Source: Buxus sempervirens
Taxonomy: Eukaryota; Streptophyta; Magnoliopsida; Buxales; Buxaceae
NCBI GenBank assembly: GCA_947561395.2
Contig: OX387184.1
Location: 35,268,766-35,332,765, forward strand
Length of the DNA stretch: 64,000 bases
Reading direction: 5' to 3'
The notes under the pieces are model-generated. The model saw nothing but the letters and a program-made list of their open reading frames with translations. It was not told the DNA's origin and did not search any database. A program made the position numbers and the translations under genes. Below, piece after piece: positions 25,459-36,441 of the stretch. Every line of letters starts with the position of its first letter. Position 1 is the stretch's first letter.

Positions 25459-26151
25459 GTGGAGACTAAAGTAGAAGAGGTAGATGCCAGAATGATTAGA
25501 GGATTATGGAATTGTGGGGGCATTGAATGGGTGTGTAAGCAGTCTTCTGGAAGATCGGGTGGGATTTTGGTTTTATGGGACTCTTTGAGCATTCGAATGG
25601 TTGATAACCAGGTGGGGGAGTTCTCGCTATCTGTTGGTTTTGAGTCTTTATGTGATAGGTTTAGATGGGTCTTATCAGCCGTGTCTGGTCCGTGTCGTGC
25701 TAGGGGGAGGGAGATGTTTTGGCAAGAGCTAAGGGATTTGTATCTTAGGTATTCACATCCGTGGCTAGTCATTGGAGACTTTAATGTATACCGATATTCC
25801 CATGAGTCTAATAAAGTTAGGCCCAGAGTCACTAGGAGCATGAGAAACTTTTCGAGGTGGATTCAACAATGCGAGTTGATTGATTACCCCTTGCTTGGTG
25901 GTCAATTTACATGGTCTAATTTTCAATTTCTTCCGTTGTGTTCTAGATTAAACAGATGTTTGGCGTCAGACTCATGGGATTGTCACTTTAGGTCGGTATC
26001 CCAAAGGCTTCTTCCTAGACCATTGTCTGATCATTCTCCATTGTTATTGTCTGATGAGTCTTTGGGTGGGGGTCCGGCTCCTTTTAGATTTGAAAACATG
26101 TGGCTTAGCCACCCTTCTTTTCAAGATCTAGTAAAGGAATGGTGGGATTAA
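25459..26151 (+). pseudogene. LINE ORF2 endonuclease domain (APE-like), 5'-truncated
   Basis: The 230-codon frame shows the apurinic-type endonuclease signature of plant L1 elements: ETKVEEVD at the start (the catalytic Glu motif), GDFNVYR near 25772, GGQFTWSN near 25900, and SDHSPLLL near 26030. The first 35-45 residues are missing because of 5' truncation. The frame stops at 26149-26151, just before the linker to the reverse transcriptase. Confidence 0.85.
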
Positions 26152-26160
26152 GGGAGAAGA

Positions 26161-28019
26161 TTGGCGTCAGGGTGGGCAGATTTTTTCTTTATGCGGTGCT
26201 TGAAAGAGGTCAAAAATAAGATCAACCCATGGAACAAGGAAAATTTTGGAAGGGTGGAGATAGAAAAAATAAAGGCCTTAGATGAACTTGCTATCTTGGA
26301 TAATAAGGAAGGCAGTGACGAGTGGTCTTTACATGATAGGGAGAGAAAGGTGGAGGTTAAGGAATCTTTGGAAAGAGTGTTAAAATACGAGGAAATCCAT
26401 TGGAAACAAAAGTCCAAGGTTCATTGGTTGAAGGAGGGGGATGGGAATACAACGTTTTTCCACAAGGTTGCAAATGGAAGAAGAATCCAAAACATGATTA
26501 CGAGATTGGAGGTGGATGGAAGGGTGATTGAAGAAGTCAAGGAAATAGGCCAATCTTATGTCAGTTTTATACCAATCTCTTTTCATCGGATGAAAAATTC
26601 AGATTCAAATTGAAGGAGGTTGGGCAATCTAAAGTTAGCGAGGAGATGAAGGAGTGGCTTGAAAAGGAATTTGAGCTGGAGGAAATAAAAAAGGCAATGT
26701 GGGAAATGGAAGGAGATAAGGCGCCAGGGCCGGATGGTTTCACAATTGATTTCTTCAAAAGAAACTGGGAGACGGTCAAGAATGACTTGCTAAAGGTGTT
26801 TAAGGAGTTCCATCGTAATGGAGTTGTCCACAAGGCCACGAATGCTACATTCCTAGTCCTCATTCCTAAAAAAGTAGGGGCGACAGGGATTAAGGACTTT
26901 AGGCCAATTAGCTTGGTCACTAGCGTTTACAAAATCATTGCTAAGGTGTTGTCGCTAAGGCTAAAGAGAGTTTTACCTGAAGTGATTTCAGCAAATCAAA
27001 GTGCTTTTGTGGATGGTCGCCAAATAATGGATTGTTTGTTAATTGCTAATGAATGTGTGGAGAGCAGAAGGAGGGAGGAGAGTCTGGGTTGGTGTGTAAG
27101 TTGGATATTGAAAAAGCATATGATTGAGTGGAGTGGGGCTTTCTGGATTCCGTTATGGAATGGAAAGATTTTGGGACAAGATGGAGGCGATGGATGAAGG
27201 GATGTATGAACAAAGTTCATTTTTCTATATTGGTGAATGGGAAGCTAAAGGATTCTTTCCTTCTTCTAGGGGTATTCGTTAGGGTGACCCGCTTTCTCCA
27301 TTCCTATTTACCTTGGTGGCAGACACATTACATAGCTTCATCATGATGGGAAGAGAAAGGGGCCTCATTGAGGGTTTTAAGGTTGGAAGAAATGGAGTGA
27401 CGATTTCCCATTTCCAATTCGCAGATGACACCTGGTTTTCTTTGAGGCATCTAAAAACCAAATTTTATGGCTGAAAAGTATGTTACATTCTTTCCATATG
27501 GTTTCAAGTTTGAACGTTAACTGGGGTAAGAGTTCATTAGTGGGGGTGAATTTGAGCGAGGAAGACTCTTTGGTGTTTAGCAGGTGTTTAGGTTGTCAGG
27601 TAGCGTCTTAGCCCATTTCCTATCTAGGGCTTCCTTTAGGTGAATCTCCTTGTAATCTACTTTTTTGGGAACCGGTGCTAGAAAGGGTCAAGAAAAGGCT
27701 AGCCGCTTGGAAAAGGAATTATCTTTCCCTTGGGGGTAGAATTACATTGATAAAGGCAGTCCTTGCCAATCTTCCTGTTTACTACATGTCGTTATTTAGG
27801 ATGCCTAAGAGGGTTGTGGCATTAGTTGAAAAAACTCAAAGGGATTTCTTGTGGGAAGGAAGGGAAGAAAAGAAAGCTCATTTGGTGGGGTGGAAGAAGG
27901 TGTGCTTAGGAAGGGATAAAGGAGGACTAGGCTTGAGCAACATTGTTCACCGTAATTCATCTCTTCTTGCTAAATGGCTATGGCGCTTCAGCACGGAAAA
28001 AGATAGCTTATGGTACTAA
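26161..28019 (+). pseudogene. LINE ORF2 reverse transcriptase (broken)
   Basis: Fragments in shifting plus-strand frames give the RT order. GDKAPGPDGFTIDFFK is near 26720 and FRPISLVTSVYKIIAKVLS near 26900. ANQSAFVDGRQIMDCLLIA is near 26992. A DIEKAYD motif near 27105 is followed immediately by a stop. FADDT (27418-27432) is the catalytic Asp pair. LERVKKRLAAWKRNYLSLGG is near 27678. At least three frameshifts and several stops make it non-functional. Confidence 0.85.
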
Positions 28020-28299
28020 GTTATCACAAGCAAATATGGTAGAGATGATAATGGGTGGGCAATCAACTTGAGAACTTGTCCTTCAGGGAACTGCCCTTGG
28101 AAAGCCATCATGAGTCAGGCGCCGTCTTTTTACCCCCACATGAAATTGGTGGTTGGTTCAGGTTCTTCTATTTGTTTTTGGCATGACATTTGGTGGGGTG
28201 GACAACCCTGTCCAATCAGTTTCCATGTTTGTTCTCTTTGGTTCCTAATACTAACATTTCACTAGCAGATACTATCCTCCCTTCATCAAATGGTAATTC

Positions 28300-28950
28300 A
28301 TAGAATATGCCATTTAGGAGAGCCCTTAGACCAGCAGAACTGGAAGAAATTTCTTCTCTTTTTGAATGTATTAAAGATGTCTATCTCGATCCACTAGGTG
28401 TCGATAGGGTCAATTGGTCCATCACTCCTTCTAGGTCATTCTCTTGTAAATCATTTTTCAGCAAGGTATGTCAAAACCCCTCGTGCCCTAGGGCACCGTT
28501 CTCAGTAGCAAGGGTATGGAAGCCTAAGGTTTAAGGCTTCTCTGTGGATAGCCCTCTTGTACAAAATCAATACGACCGATAGACTCCAAAGAAGATGAAA
28601 ATTGATGTCATTATCACCACAAGTATGCATTATGTGCATGAGGGCAGGAGAGAGCATTGATCACCTATTTTTACAGTGTCTGTTTGTTGCTGATATTTGG
28701 ATGCGGCTATTCCGGATGATAGAGGTATCATGGGTGCTTCCTGAGTCACTAGGAGCATGTTTTGCTCAGTGGAGGATTAGGGGACTAGGAAAGGGTGGTG
28801 TCATCATCTATGGCCTCCTCTTTCATAGAGTAGTATGGCATGTATGGTTGGAGCGGAACTCCAGGATCTTTCAAGATGTGTGCAGCAGCGGATCGGATCT
28901 TCGATACCATTGTGGTGACGGTCGCATCATGGGCTTCGGTTATTCCTGAG
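28300..28950 (+). pseudogene. LINE ORF2 C-terminal zinc-finger region
   Basis: Two frames (28307-28534 and 28602-28949) encode the zf-RVT region. The first has SITPSRSFSCKSFFSKV. The second has CIMCMRAGESIDHLFLQC, with intact Cys/His ligands, and VVWHVWLERNSRIFQD. A frameshift near 28535-28600 separates them and another occurs near 28880. The sequence is close to that of the LINE at 12180-13180, so they belong to the same family. Confidence 0.85.
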
Positions 28951-29301
28951 TTCCATAGGATTACCGCATCAGAGATACTGGGTATATGGCGTGGGTGGTG
29001 CCAGATGGATCCTGTGTCTAGGGGTCTATTGACGGGTTGTTTTGTTTCTATTTAGGAGGGATATGGGATTGTTACTCCATTCCTTTTCTTTTCTTTTTGT
29101 GAGCAGTGGATTTGGGTGATGACGGAATTGCTTGTTCCGTCACTTTCTTGTGTCATCATAGACGAGGAATCGGATTCGCAGTGGGTCTGTATAGGAGTGT
29201 GGTATCATATTTTGTTCACAGGCATACTTGTATATTTTCACTCATTATCAATATATAGCATATACCATCAATTATCAAAAAAAAAAAAGCAATGAGGTCC
29301 A

Positions 29302-29450
29302 AGTCTTTTCAAGACTCCAAATTGGACAACCAGAAAAGGATGAATCTGATGACTGACTGAAGGATGACTCTTTTTGGGCTGGAATAATCGTTGAAAATCC
29401 TTCCATAAAGCCCAAACAATAGCTGCAGGTGTAATATTCTATATAATTTA
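29302..29450 (-). mobile_element. Outer LINE, second part
   Basis: This continues the minus-strand LINE interrupted at 25430. It reads AAIVWALWKDF, then a diverged segment up to the insertion point. It ends indistinctly near 29450. Confidence 0.5.
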
Positions 29451-29739
29451 CTTCAGACCTGATCTTTTACTCCAACCCCAAGAACATGCAACTCATTGCA
29501 TTACAAGACATAAAGGGACATTGCAAAGGCCAAATGATGTGAATGGCTTGGACGTATATGATCACATCTTGTACAAATATATTATACTTTCTTATCTCCT
29601 TTTACTTTTCCTTTTCCTTTACAATCTATTTTGGTAGTGTAATAATGCTACTCCTTGTTTTTAGAAATATGCTTATTACTTAGTTTTAATTCAACTAATA
29701 TATTTATGTTTTCTTTAGGTTCAAATATGCCACTTGAGC

Positions 29740-30770
29740 TTGATATTGATTGACACCAAGGGACTGAAATTGAAGTAAATACCATGCACATTTTTTGTAA
29801 CTACTGTAAACAGATTAATGGGAAGGGATTTCTAGAATAAAAGATCTTGCTGATAAGAAATGCGATGTATAAGGATGCCATAAGGCCCCCAAAGAGGGAA
29901 TACGTGTTATGAAAAAACACCTTCAAAATAGTAGTAAAAAAGAAAAAGCAATTGCAAAGAGAGGAGCAAGTGCTAAATACTTTGGATGAGGAGCTTTATA
30001 TGAATGAGGCTCCCATAACAGCAATGAGGATATTAAGGAGCCTGAAGAAAGCAGATTGATTTTTCTAGGCAACGAAGTATAGACAAATGACATTAGATGT
30101 CATTCAATGTCAGCATAACCATCCTATTCAATGCCATTTGAGGATGAAAAATCCTCTTATGATCGTCAATATCTGCATTTGATACTATGATGGCACGTGG
30201 TACCAAAGAGGTTGGGTCACACATGGATTTGCCTGCACCTAGAGGGAGCCACTAAGATATACAAATTCTTTCACGTTCCACTGGATTCAAAACAGAAAAG
30301 ATTGAAAGACATTAAGTATGAAGTAGATTCATCGGGTTGGACGAGACTGTGTGAAATTTTTGCATATAATTTCATCCCATTAAATGTATCAAACACTCCA
30401 TATTTTCAGAGCATTGTAAAAAATTTTAAACAAGACTAGAGTCACAGGACCCAATGCAGCCACCCGATGACACTACCCTTCATGATGGTTTGCAATTTTT
30501 TGGAGCATGGGATTTTTTGGAGCATGACACTACCCTTCTCACATCCTCATCCCCAGCTGATCCATTATCCCTACACAAAACAATATCATTATCCACGGTA
30601 CTATCCCCAGCCACAACCATCAATTGAGTACTCCAGTAGTACAGTTGGACACTATGGATATCCAGGTCAGTATGTCCCTGGATCTAATAACTGCTCTAGG
30701 TTTCGAACATTAGGCTAATATGATACTCAAAGTAAGTTGAGTCAAGAAATACACATGGAAAGGAGCTTGT
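29740..30770 (+). pseudogene. hAT-family transposase relic
   Basis: Near 29790 the plus strand reads FCNYCKQINGKGF, a degenerate BED zinc finger (C-x2-C with following G). At 30197-30439 an 80-codon frame includes FIPLNVSNTPYFQSIV. That corresponds to the conserved 'IPFN.v.spyF..m' block after the zinc finger in plant hAT transposases. A Tyr/Pro-rich tail (30540-30720) resembles their C-terminal low-complexity regions. The catalytic core between these parts is missing, and stops and frameshifts are frequent. Confidence 0.6.
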
Positions 30771-30892
30771 AACCTTTTTCCTAACGATGTGAAGCAATCA
30801 TATACATTATAAATATCACAAAAGAGATATTGTTAATGACGATGAAGCCAGAGATATGAATTAGATGGTGGAGACCATCTAGTCAATATAAG

Positions 30893-31488
30893 CATGGTTT
30901 GCCATTTTGACGGCACCTTGCGAAATTTCCTTTTCACCCCCCTAGCGGCATGAAATGTTTTGGGGGGTTGGGCCGCGGGGGGGATCTTCTCATTTTCCCA
31001 CGGCGTGCTAGTGAAACGTTGCGAAACAGCCAAAAAATGGGTGATTTCGACCTAAAATGCTCAAATAATATGAAATTTAGCCCAATTTGGATGAATTTTC
31101 ATAGGAAAAGCTTTATTCTTCCGTTCTTTGGACAAAATCTTTACATTTATTGCGTTAAAACATTTATTTATCCCAAGGACATAGGTGATTTTAAGCAATA
31201 AATGTTTAAAATTTTCATCCAAACATAGATGAATAGAGCTCTTTCGTATGAAATTTCGTATAAGTTGGGCTAAATTTCGTACAATTTGAGCATTTTAAGT
31301 CGAAATCACCCATTTTTTGGGTTGTTTCACTGCATTACGCCAACTTTTCACTGTCACGCCGCTACTTTTCACAAGCATCTCGCCAATTTTCGCTAAATTT
31401 TACCAAAATCTACTTTTTTGCCCATTTCGACGAAATTTGTTTCGGTGGCTTAGCAAAGCACCAAGTGGAACCGAAACAGCAAACCTTG
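30893..31488. mobile_element. hAT-like foldback MITE, 596 bp
   Basis: The left end CATGGTTTGCCATTTTG and the complement of the right end CAAGGTTTGCTGTTTCGG form imperfect terminal inverted repeats. The flanking octamers AATATAAG (30885-30892) and GATATAAG (31489-31496) match at 7 of 8 bases, the 8-bp target duplication expected of hAT elements. An internal inverted repeat (tgggtgatttcgacctaaaa at 31038 with its complement ending near 31312) lets most of the element fold on itself. It encodes nothing. Confidence 0.75.
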
Positions 31489-31531
31489 GATATAAGTACT
31501 CATTTATTGGTTGATGTAAGTACTCATTTAT

Positions 31532-32022
31532 AGTTGGTGGCTGCACCTGGTTTTGGTTTTGATCGATCATTTTGCAAGTTGATATTTGATTTCTAGCATT
31601 CAAAAGTCAGTTTTTATTACTACCATCTACTATATCTAAAAGGAAAGAAACTCGCAAGTGTTGTAGAATTGTAACAAATGAATGCCATACATGTCGCAGG
31701 CTATCGTCATTGATATGATATCCAATTGCGGTTTCATAGTCATATATAGCTCGTACATGATAACTCTTATAACAGGCCTTTCATTACTGATTGGGGTAAC
31801 TTGTAAAGTTTAAGCCATTGTAGGTTTTTTTTTTGGATGGACGTATAGAGTGGTTAATATCTGGTTATTGTGGTGTGGTGGACCTTTGGGCCTAGCTTGT
31901 GGATCTTTGCCTTCTATGATTTTTGAGCCATGCCTAAGCTTTGCCTGGGTTGGTTTGATCTACCTATATATATCATTTTTTTTTTTCAAATACACTACAT
32001 TTAGCTTTTCCCCAACAAAAAA
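31532..32022 (+). mobile_element. Poly(A)-tailed retro-insert with 14-bp target duplication
   Basis: The segment ends in an A-rich tail (32016-32024) and is bracketed by aagtactcatttat at 31518-31531 and 32023-32036. A third copy lies at 31494, just before the left one. It has no recognisable protein. Length, tail and duplication fit a 5'-truncated LINE 3' end or a LINE-mobilised transcript. Confidence 0.55.
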
Positions 32023-32036
32023 AAGTACTCATTTAT

Positions 32037-33046
32037 TGTATGTTATGCATGACATGTTATTTAATTATAATTTTATATTTTGATGTGAATTGTATTGCTT
32101 ATTTGTACACTTTCACCTGTTAAATAGCTTACAAATTGTTTATTTCTTCAAAAATTGAGTATTTCTAACTTCAAAAAAAAAAATCATATATTTAATTTCA
32201 CAAATATGCATGTTGAATTTTTTTCCCTAATTTTTAGGCAATTTTTTCTGATTTTTAGGGAATTTTTTTTTTTTTTGTGGAAATTTATATCCCAACCCAT
32301 CTATTATATGCCAATCATGCAAGTTCCTTGATTGAGTCATCCATGACAATTAGGTTGAATATTCAACTTTCTCTGTATTCATGTCCGAGCATGCTGGTTC
32401 ACATTATTTCAAATTGAATACAAGAAAGCTATTCATGACTTGATGAATTGATATCAGTTTTTTCCATTCATGCTGCCAAAATTTCTCCTTCCATCCCTCC
32501 AAGTCACAATTCGTGTGTGTGTGTGTGTGTGGTCAAGAAGAGCAATTTTTGCTGAAATTATTTATATATAAAGGCTCAATTTGTGAGAAATTACATCCAA
32601 AGCGAGAAACTTCTCCCCAAATGGAGTTATTCCCTCCCCAAACCAAAAACTTCTTTGATTTCTCCACCAAATCACCTATAACTCACAATGATTGTTCAAA
32701 TTTACACTATAGAAGAACCAGAGACCTACTTTAGAGCGGATTTGGAGTTTGATCGCATCTTTTTTTCCATTTTGAAGGCTCCAATATTCTTAGAATTGGT
32801 TCGTTTTTATATATATGATGTAGCAACATCCAATCAATAATGTTGCAACTTTTTATTTTTGATTAAAATAAATATTTAATTGAATTATTTTAATCGAAAT
32901 TTCATTAAAATAAATTAATTATAGAAAATAAGATAAGTCATTAAAACTTTTAGGAAAATATAATAACATCAAAAACAAGGATTTTCAGTTTTATTTTATT
33001 AATTGTTATGAAATTAAAAGAATCATATATTTAATTATAATTGTAA
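32037..33046. other. Intron, nothing recognised; GT repeat at 32511-32531
   Basis: AT-rich sequence with one (GT)n microsatellite. The small open frame that begins inside the repeat has no similarity I recognise. Confidence 0.5.
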
Positions 33047-34170
33047 TTTTTTTTTTGATCGGTAATGAAAAATTATATTAAAAAGAAGCTGAAAACAGAA
33101 TACATTGCTGTACACCAAAGGTGTACATAATCCTCATCCCCTCCCCATCCTCTACAAGTCATTGAAATCCTCACACATTAATACATCATGACATTTCAAT
33201 CCCTTACAAGATTCCACAGCAGATGCCCAATAAAGGATAAAACTAAGTGAGTATTTGAAAAGAGCATCCCGAGATCTTTCCTTATTCTCAAAGATCCTGT
33301 TATTTCGTTCCTTCCAAACTGCCCACATCACTGCCCCCGATGTTAGTCTCCAAAAGACCTTGAAAGGACAGTCTCCTTTTGAGATCTTCCAACATAAAAG
33401 AAGTTGAGAAACGTCTTTCGGCTGGACCCAAGCTACTCCAAATTTGGCTAAGAACTCATTCCAAACTCCACTTGTGATTGGGTAATGAATGAGGAGGTGA
33501 TTGACTAACTCCGCATCTGCTTTGCAAAGACTACATCTATTGGGAAGTTGCCATCCTCTCTTCATCAAATTATCCAAAGTCAAGATTTTCTCCAGCACCA
33601 CTGTCCACAAAAAGAAACCTACCTTTGATGGGAGTAAGGGTTGCCATAACAGATTATGGACCTTGAAATTGAGATTCCGCTGGCTTATAAACCCATACAG
33701 GCCCTTCACTGAGAAAACCCCATCACTGCTCCTTGACCAGCTCATGAAGTCTTAATGAGAATCAAAATCCTTCCCATTGATGCACTCCAGAAACTGGGAC
33801 AATCCTTCCAACTCCCAATCATACATACCTCTTCTAAACAGCAGATTCCATTGTGTGCCTCCCACTCCTTGGGAATACAGATTTGCAACAAAGGCATGTG
33901 GGGCTATGGATATACTATAAAACGTAGGATATTGATCCTTGAGAGCTCTACCAGAACACCAAGGATCCGACCAAAACTTAACCCTATCTCCCCTCCCCAC
34001 CTGAAACTTCACACCTGCCTTAACCAGGGGAGACAATCTGCATGTGGGCCTCCATAAGCTGCAACCGATTCTCCCATGCACTTGATCTGGAAGCCACCTT
34101 GTCTCATCATAGCCATACTTAACAACAATTAATTTCCTCCAAAGACTATTTACCTCTTGGCCAAACCTCC
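33047..34170 (-). mobile_element. L1 LINE, 3' part of ORF2
   Basis: Poly(T) at 33047-33056 is followed by gatcggtaatgaaaaatt, which marks the minus-strand 3' end. The coding part reads from 34170 leftward: an RFGQEVNSLW segment, GDRVKFWSDPWC, one in-frame TAA at 33752-33754, then VLEKILTLDNLMKRGWQLPN, CSLCKADAELVNHL and MWAVWKERNNRIF. The last zinc ligand of the C-C-H-C set appears changed to Tyr. Apart from the single stop the frame is open over about 330 codons. At 34170 it passes without a gap into the pararetroviral promoter copy. Confidence 0.85.
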
Positions 34171-34293
34171 AAGGCAGGGGACTTCTATATAAAGGACACT
34201 CCCGTAGGAGGAGAGGAAAAAAGACTTGTTTTGGTGCTTAAGCTTGCTTAAAGCAGTAATGTCCCTTCTTTCAGGAGTTTTCTCCTTCTTTAG
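34170..34293 (+). promoter_or_regulatory. Pararetroviral promoter copy A
   Basis: The TATA box ttctatataaagg lies at 34182-34194. The following cactcccgtaggagg and gcttgcttaaagca-gta-atgtcccttctttcagg match promoter copy B (43865-44000) closely. Similarity begins at ccaaggcagg (34170) and ends at ctttag (34293). Nothing recognisable is driven by it now; a foreign GC-rich element follows. Confidence 0.75.
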
Positions 34294-35525
34294 TTGCTCA
34301 AGGCCCAGGCGTGGTGTCGCCTAGGCGAGTTGTGCCTAGGCGACCTAGGCGACAGCCTAGGCTATCGCCCGACCGACTATTCGCCTGGGCGAGCAAACCA
34401 AAAGGAGAAATGAAGAAGAAACAGAAACAAAGACAAGCTTCTCTTCCATCGTCTTCGTTGAGATCCATCGTCTTCGTCGAGCTTCGTTGAGCCGCAAGGT
34501 ATGTCTTCTTACTCTTCTCCTCTTCTTCTTCGTCGAGCTTCATCACTGTCTTTTTTTTTTCCTCTTCTTCTCCAATGAACAGAGCAACTAGAATAATCGC
34601 GCTCTCGTTCTCTCTTTCGCTCTTGCTCTCTTTCTTTGTGCTCTCTCTATATCTCACTCTCTCTCTTGCTCTCTCTCTCTCTCGCCTTTCTTTCCCTGTC
34701 GCTCTCTCTCTGTCTCGCTCTCTCTTTCCCTGTCGCTCTCTCTCTCTCTTTCTCGCCTCTCTCTCTATCGCTCTCTCGCCTCTCTCTCTCTTGCTTCTCT
34801 TTCTCTGTTGCTCTCTCTCTCTCTCGCCTCTCTTTCTCTGTCGCTCTCTCTCTTTCTCGCTTCTCTGTCTCTCTCTCTATCTCACCTCTCTTTCAATACA
34901 GAAGACACTACCGTCATGTTTTGGTTGAAGAAATAGAGGAAGAAAGGGGAATAAGATTGAAAAATCTTCCCATGACCTCTATGCTTACCTGTAAGTTTTG
35001 GTTCTTTCCCACCCACTCCATTTGTTAGATTTACCCACTCTCCATTAGACATTAAAGATCTCGTTAACCCCTTCAACTTATAAATTTGATTCATATTCAA
35101 ATTCATTGGGTCCTTGTCATCATTAATTTCTTACTGTGTTTTAGTTGCTAATTTCTAGCTAGTCATAGGACTTCCGTTGCAGTTGCTAAATCTCCTTCAG
35201 CAGAGAATACTCAAATATTGATAATGATCATTGTTCTTGTTGGCATTGCAAAATGCGACTCCTTCAGATATTGTTTTTTATTGTTTTTCTTCTCTAAAAT
35301 CTGTACTATTTTTTATTACTTAATAAAAGTGTTTGGTGTTTGTCTATTTGAAGAAATAGCATATAGACCTTTTGAAACTTTATATCCTTTTGATACTTCC
35401 ATCTACAATGGATGATGAACATATTTTGAAATGAAAAAATTGTTGCCTAGGCAACCGCCTAGGCGGTCGCCTAGGCTACAGGCAGGTCTATCGCCTGGCA
35501 TCGCCTAGGCGTTTTCACAACTATG
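34294..35525. mobile_element. Element with CCTAGGCG-rich inverted ends
   Basis: Comparison with the other leader copies shows this 1.2-kb segment is foreign. Its left end (TAGTTGCTCAAGGCCCAGGCG, counting the shared TAG) and the complement of its right end (TAGTTGTGAAAACGCCTAGG) are related. Both ends contain several copies of gcctaggcg within about 90 bases. The interior has a CT-rich tract (34600-34900). I infer a non-autonomous DNA transposon of hAT type. The leader sequence that should flank it (44001-45133 in copy B) is absent, so insertion was accompanied by deletion. Leu/Ser-rich frames here are repeat artefacts. Confidence 0.45.
34600..34900. repeat. CT-rich microsatellite tract
   Basis: About 300 bases of ctct with interspersed cgc/ctgtcg words. 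It generates long Leu/Ser-rich open frames in two phases, which I do not regard as genes. Confidence 0.85.
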
Positions 35526-35627
35526 GTACTGAGTTTGCATGTTTGATCTATTACGGTTTTGTGTGTTACTATGGGCAAACCCAACCCATAGCCCCAGTTA
35601 CCCCAAGTCGAGATGCATATATGAAAC

Positions 35628-36422
35628 TGTTAAGAGTCCCAGTCAAGACTCCGAAACAAATCTGAAACCACGCCTCCTTTGCGAGAAATGCACCCAAAGT
35701 TGATCCCCTTGACCGTATATAAGGCACACGAGCAATATGAAAATAAATGGATCACAACTCAAGATAAGGACAGTCCTTGAATTCTTATTGAAAGGAAACA
35801 AAATCTAAAACTGCCACAGTGTAGGGTTATTAGCCCAACAACAATACTCAACCAAGGTAATTAGCCTTGGAAAAGTCCCAAGTGAAAAGGAATACGACTA
35901 TCTCTTTCATCGACACTTTCCTTTCGGCACCCAATGCATAACCAAAAAATGGCTGCCACTTTTGAAAAGAAAAGAAGAAGCCTAAACATAACCCTATGTG
36001 GCTCTTAAATAGCCAAGGAAACCTAATCTCTAATCCTATCACAATCCTTAAAATAAAGTGATCCTAATCTCTAGAATAATGAGATAGCAATCTCCCAAAT
36101 TATCGAAGAAGCTATCGCAATTCTATCAATTGGATATTCTGTTCGTTAAATAATTTATTCATAAAATATAAGATAAATCCCAAGAGAAATATTCTAGAAG
36201 GTTCGGCCACCTTCTTGAGCTCCAAGTGCAACACGTCCATGGGTTAGTGGGGGCTTGTTGGGCGCTCTAGTATGCCTTGCTTGGGTTTGTCTGTGTTGAC
36301 TCGTCTTCTTCATGGGTCCTTTGTTGATGTGTGTGCCCTCAATGGTTGCAATGGCATGACTAGTGCCCTCCAATTGGACCGCTTGGTCGGTTTGGCCCCC
36401 ATCACTACCTGGGGTTTTGTCA
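35628..36422 (+). mobile_element. Solo LTR (Ty1/copia-like), 795 bp
   Basis: The segment starts TGTTAAGAGTCCCAG and ends GGGGTTTTGTCA, flanked by the perfect 5-bp duplication GAAAC (35623-35627, 36423-36427). The uninterrupted copies at 45230 and 46600 show the empty site (…tgaaacaccagcaac…), which confirms both borders. A TATA-like cgtatataagg (35714) and aataaa (about 35743) suggest plus orientation. Confidence 0.9.
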
Positions 36423-36441
36423 GAAACACCAGCAACGCTAA

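Larger units (their letters stand above)
25444..29288 (+). mobile_element. L1 LINE, nearly full ORF2, inserted into an older LINE
   Basis: A perfect 13-bp direct repeat, gcaatgaggtcca, flanks the element at 25431-25443 and 29289-29301. A 12-base poly(A) tail (29277-29288) precedes the right copy, so orientation (+) and both borders are certain. It is truncated at its 5' end, starting within the endonuclease domain just before the ETK motif. It carries endonuclease, reverse transcriptase and the C-terminal zinc-finger domain, all with disabling stops and frameshifts. The 3' untranslated part is 29055-29276. It sits inside an older minus-strand LINE (25206-25430 plus 29302-29450). Confidence 0.92.

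Noticed and set aside
34575-35028. Two overlapping Leu/Ser-rich open frames of 117 and 130 codons
   Set aside because: They come from a CT-rich microsatellite, have no defined domain, and lie in a transposon-like insert.
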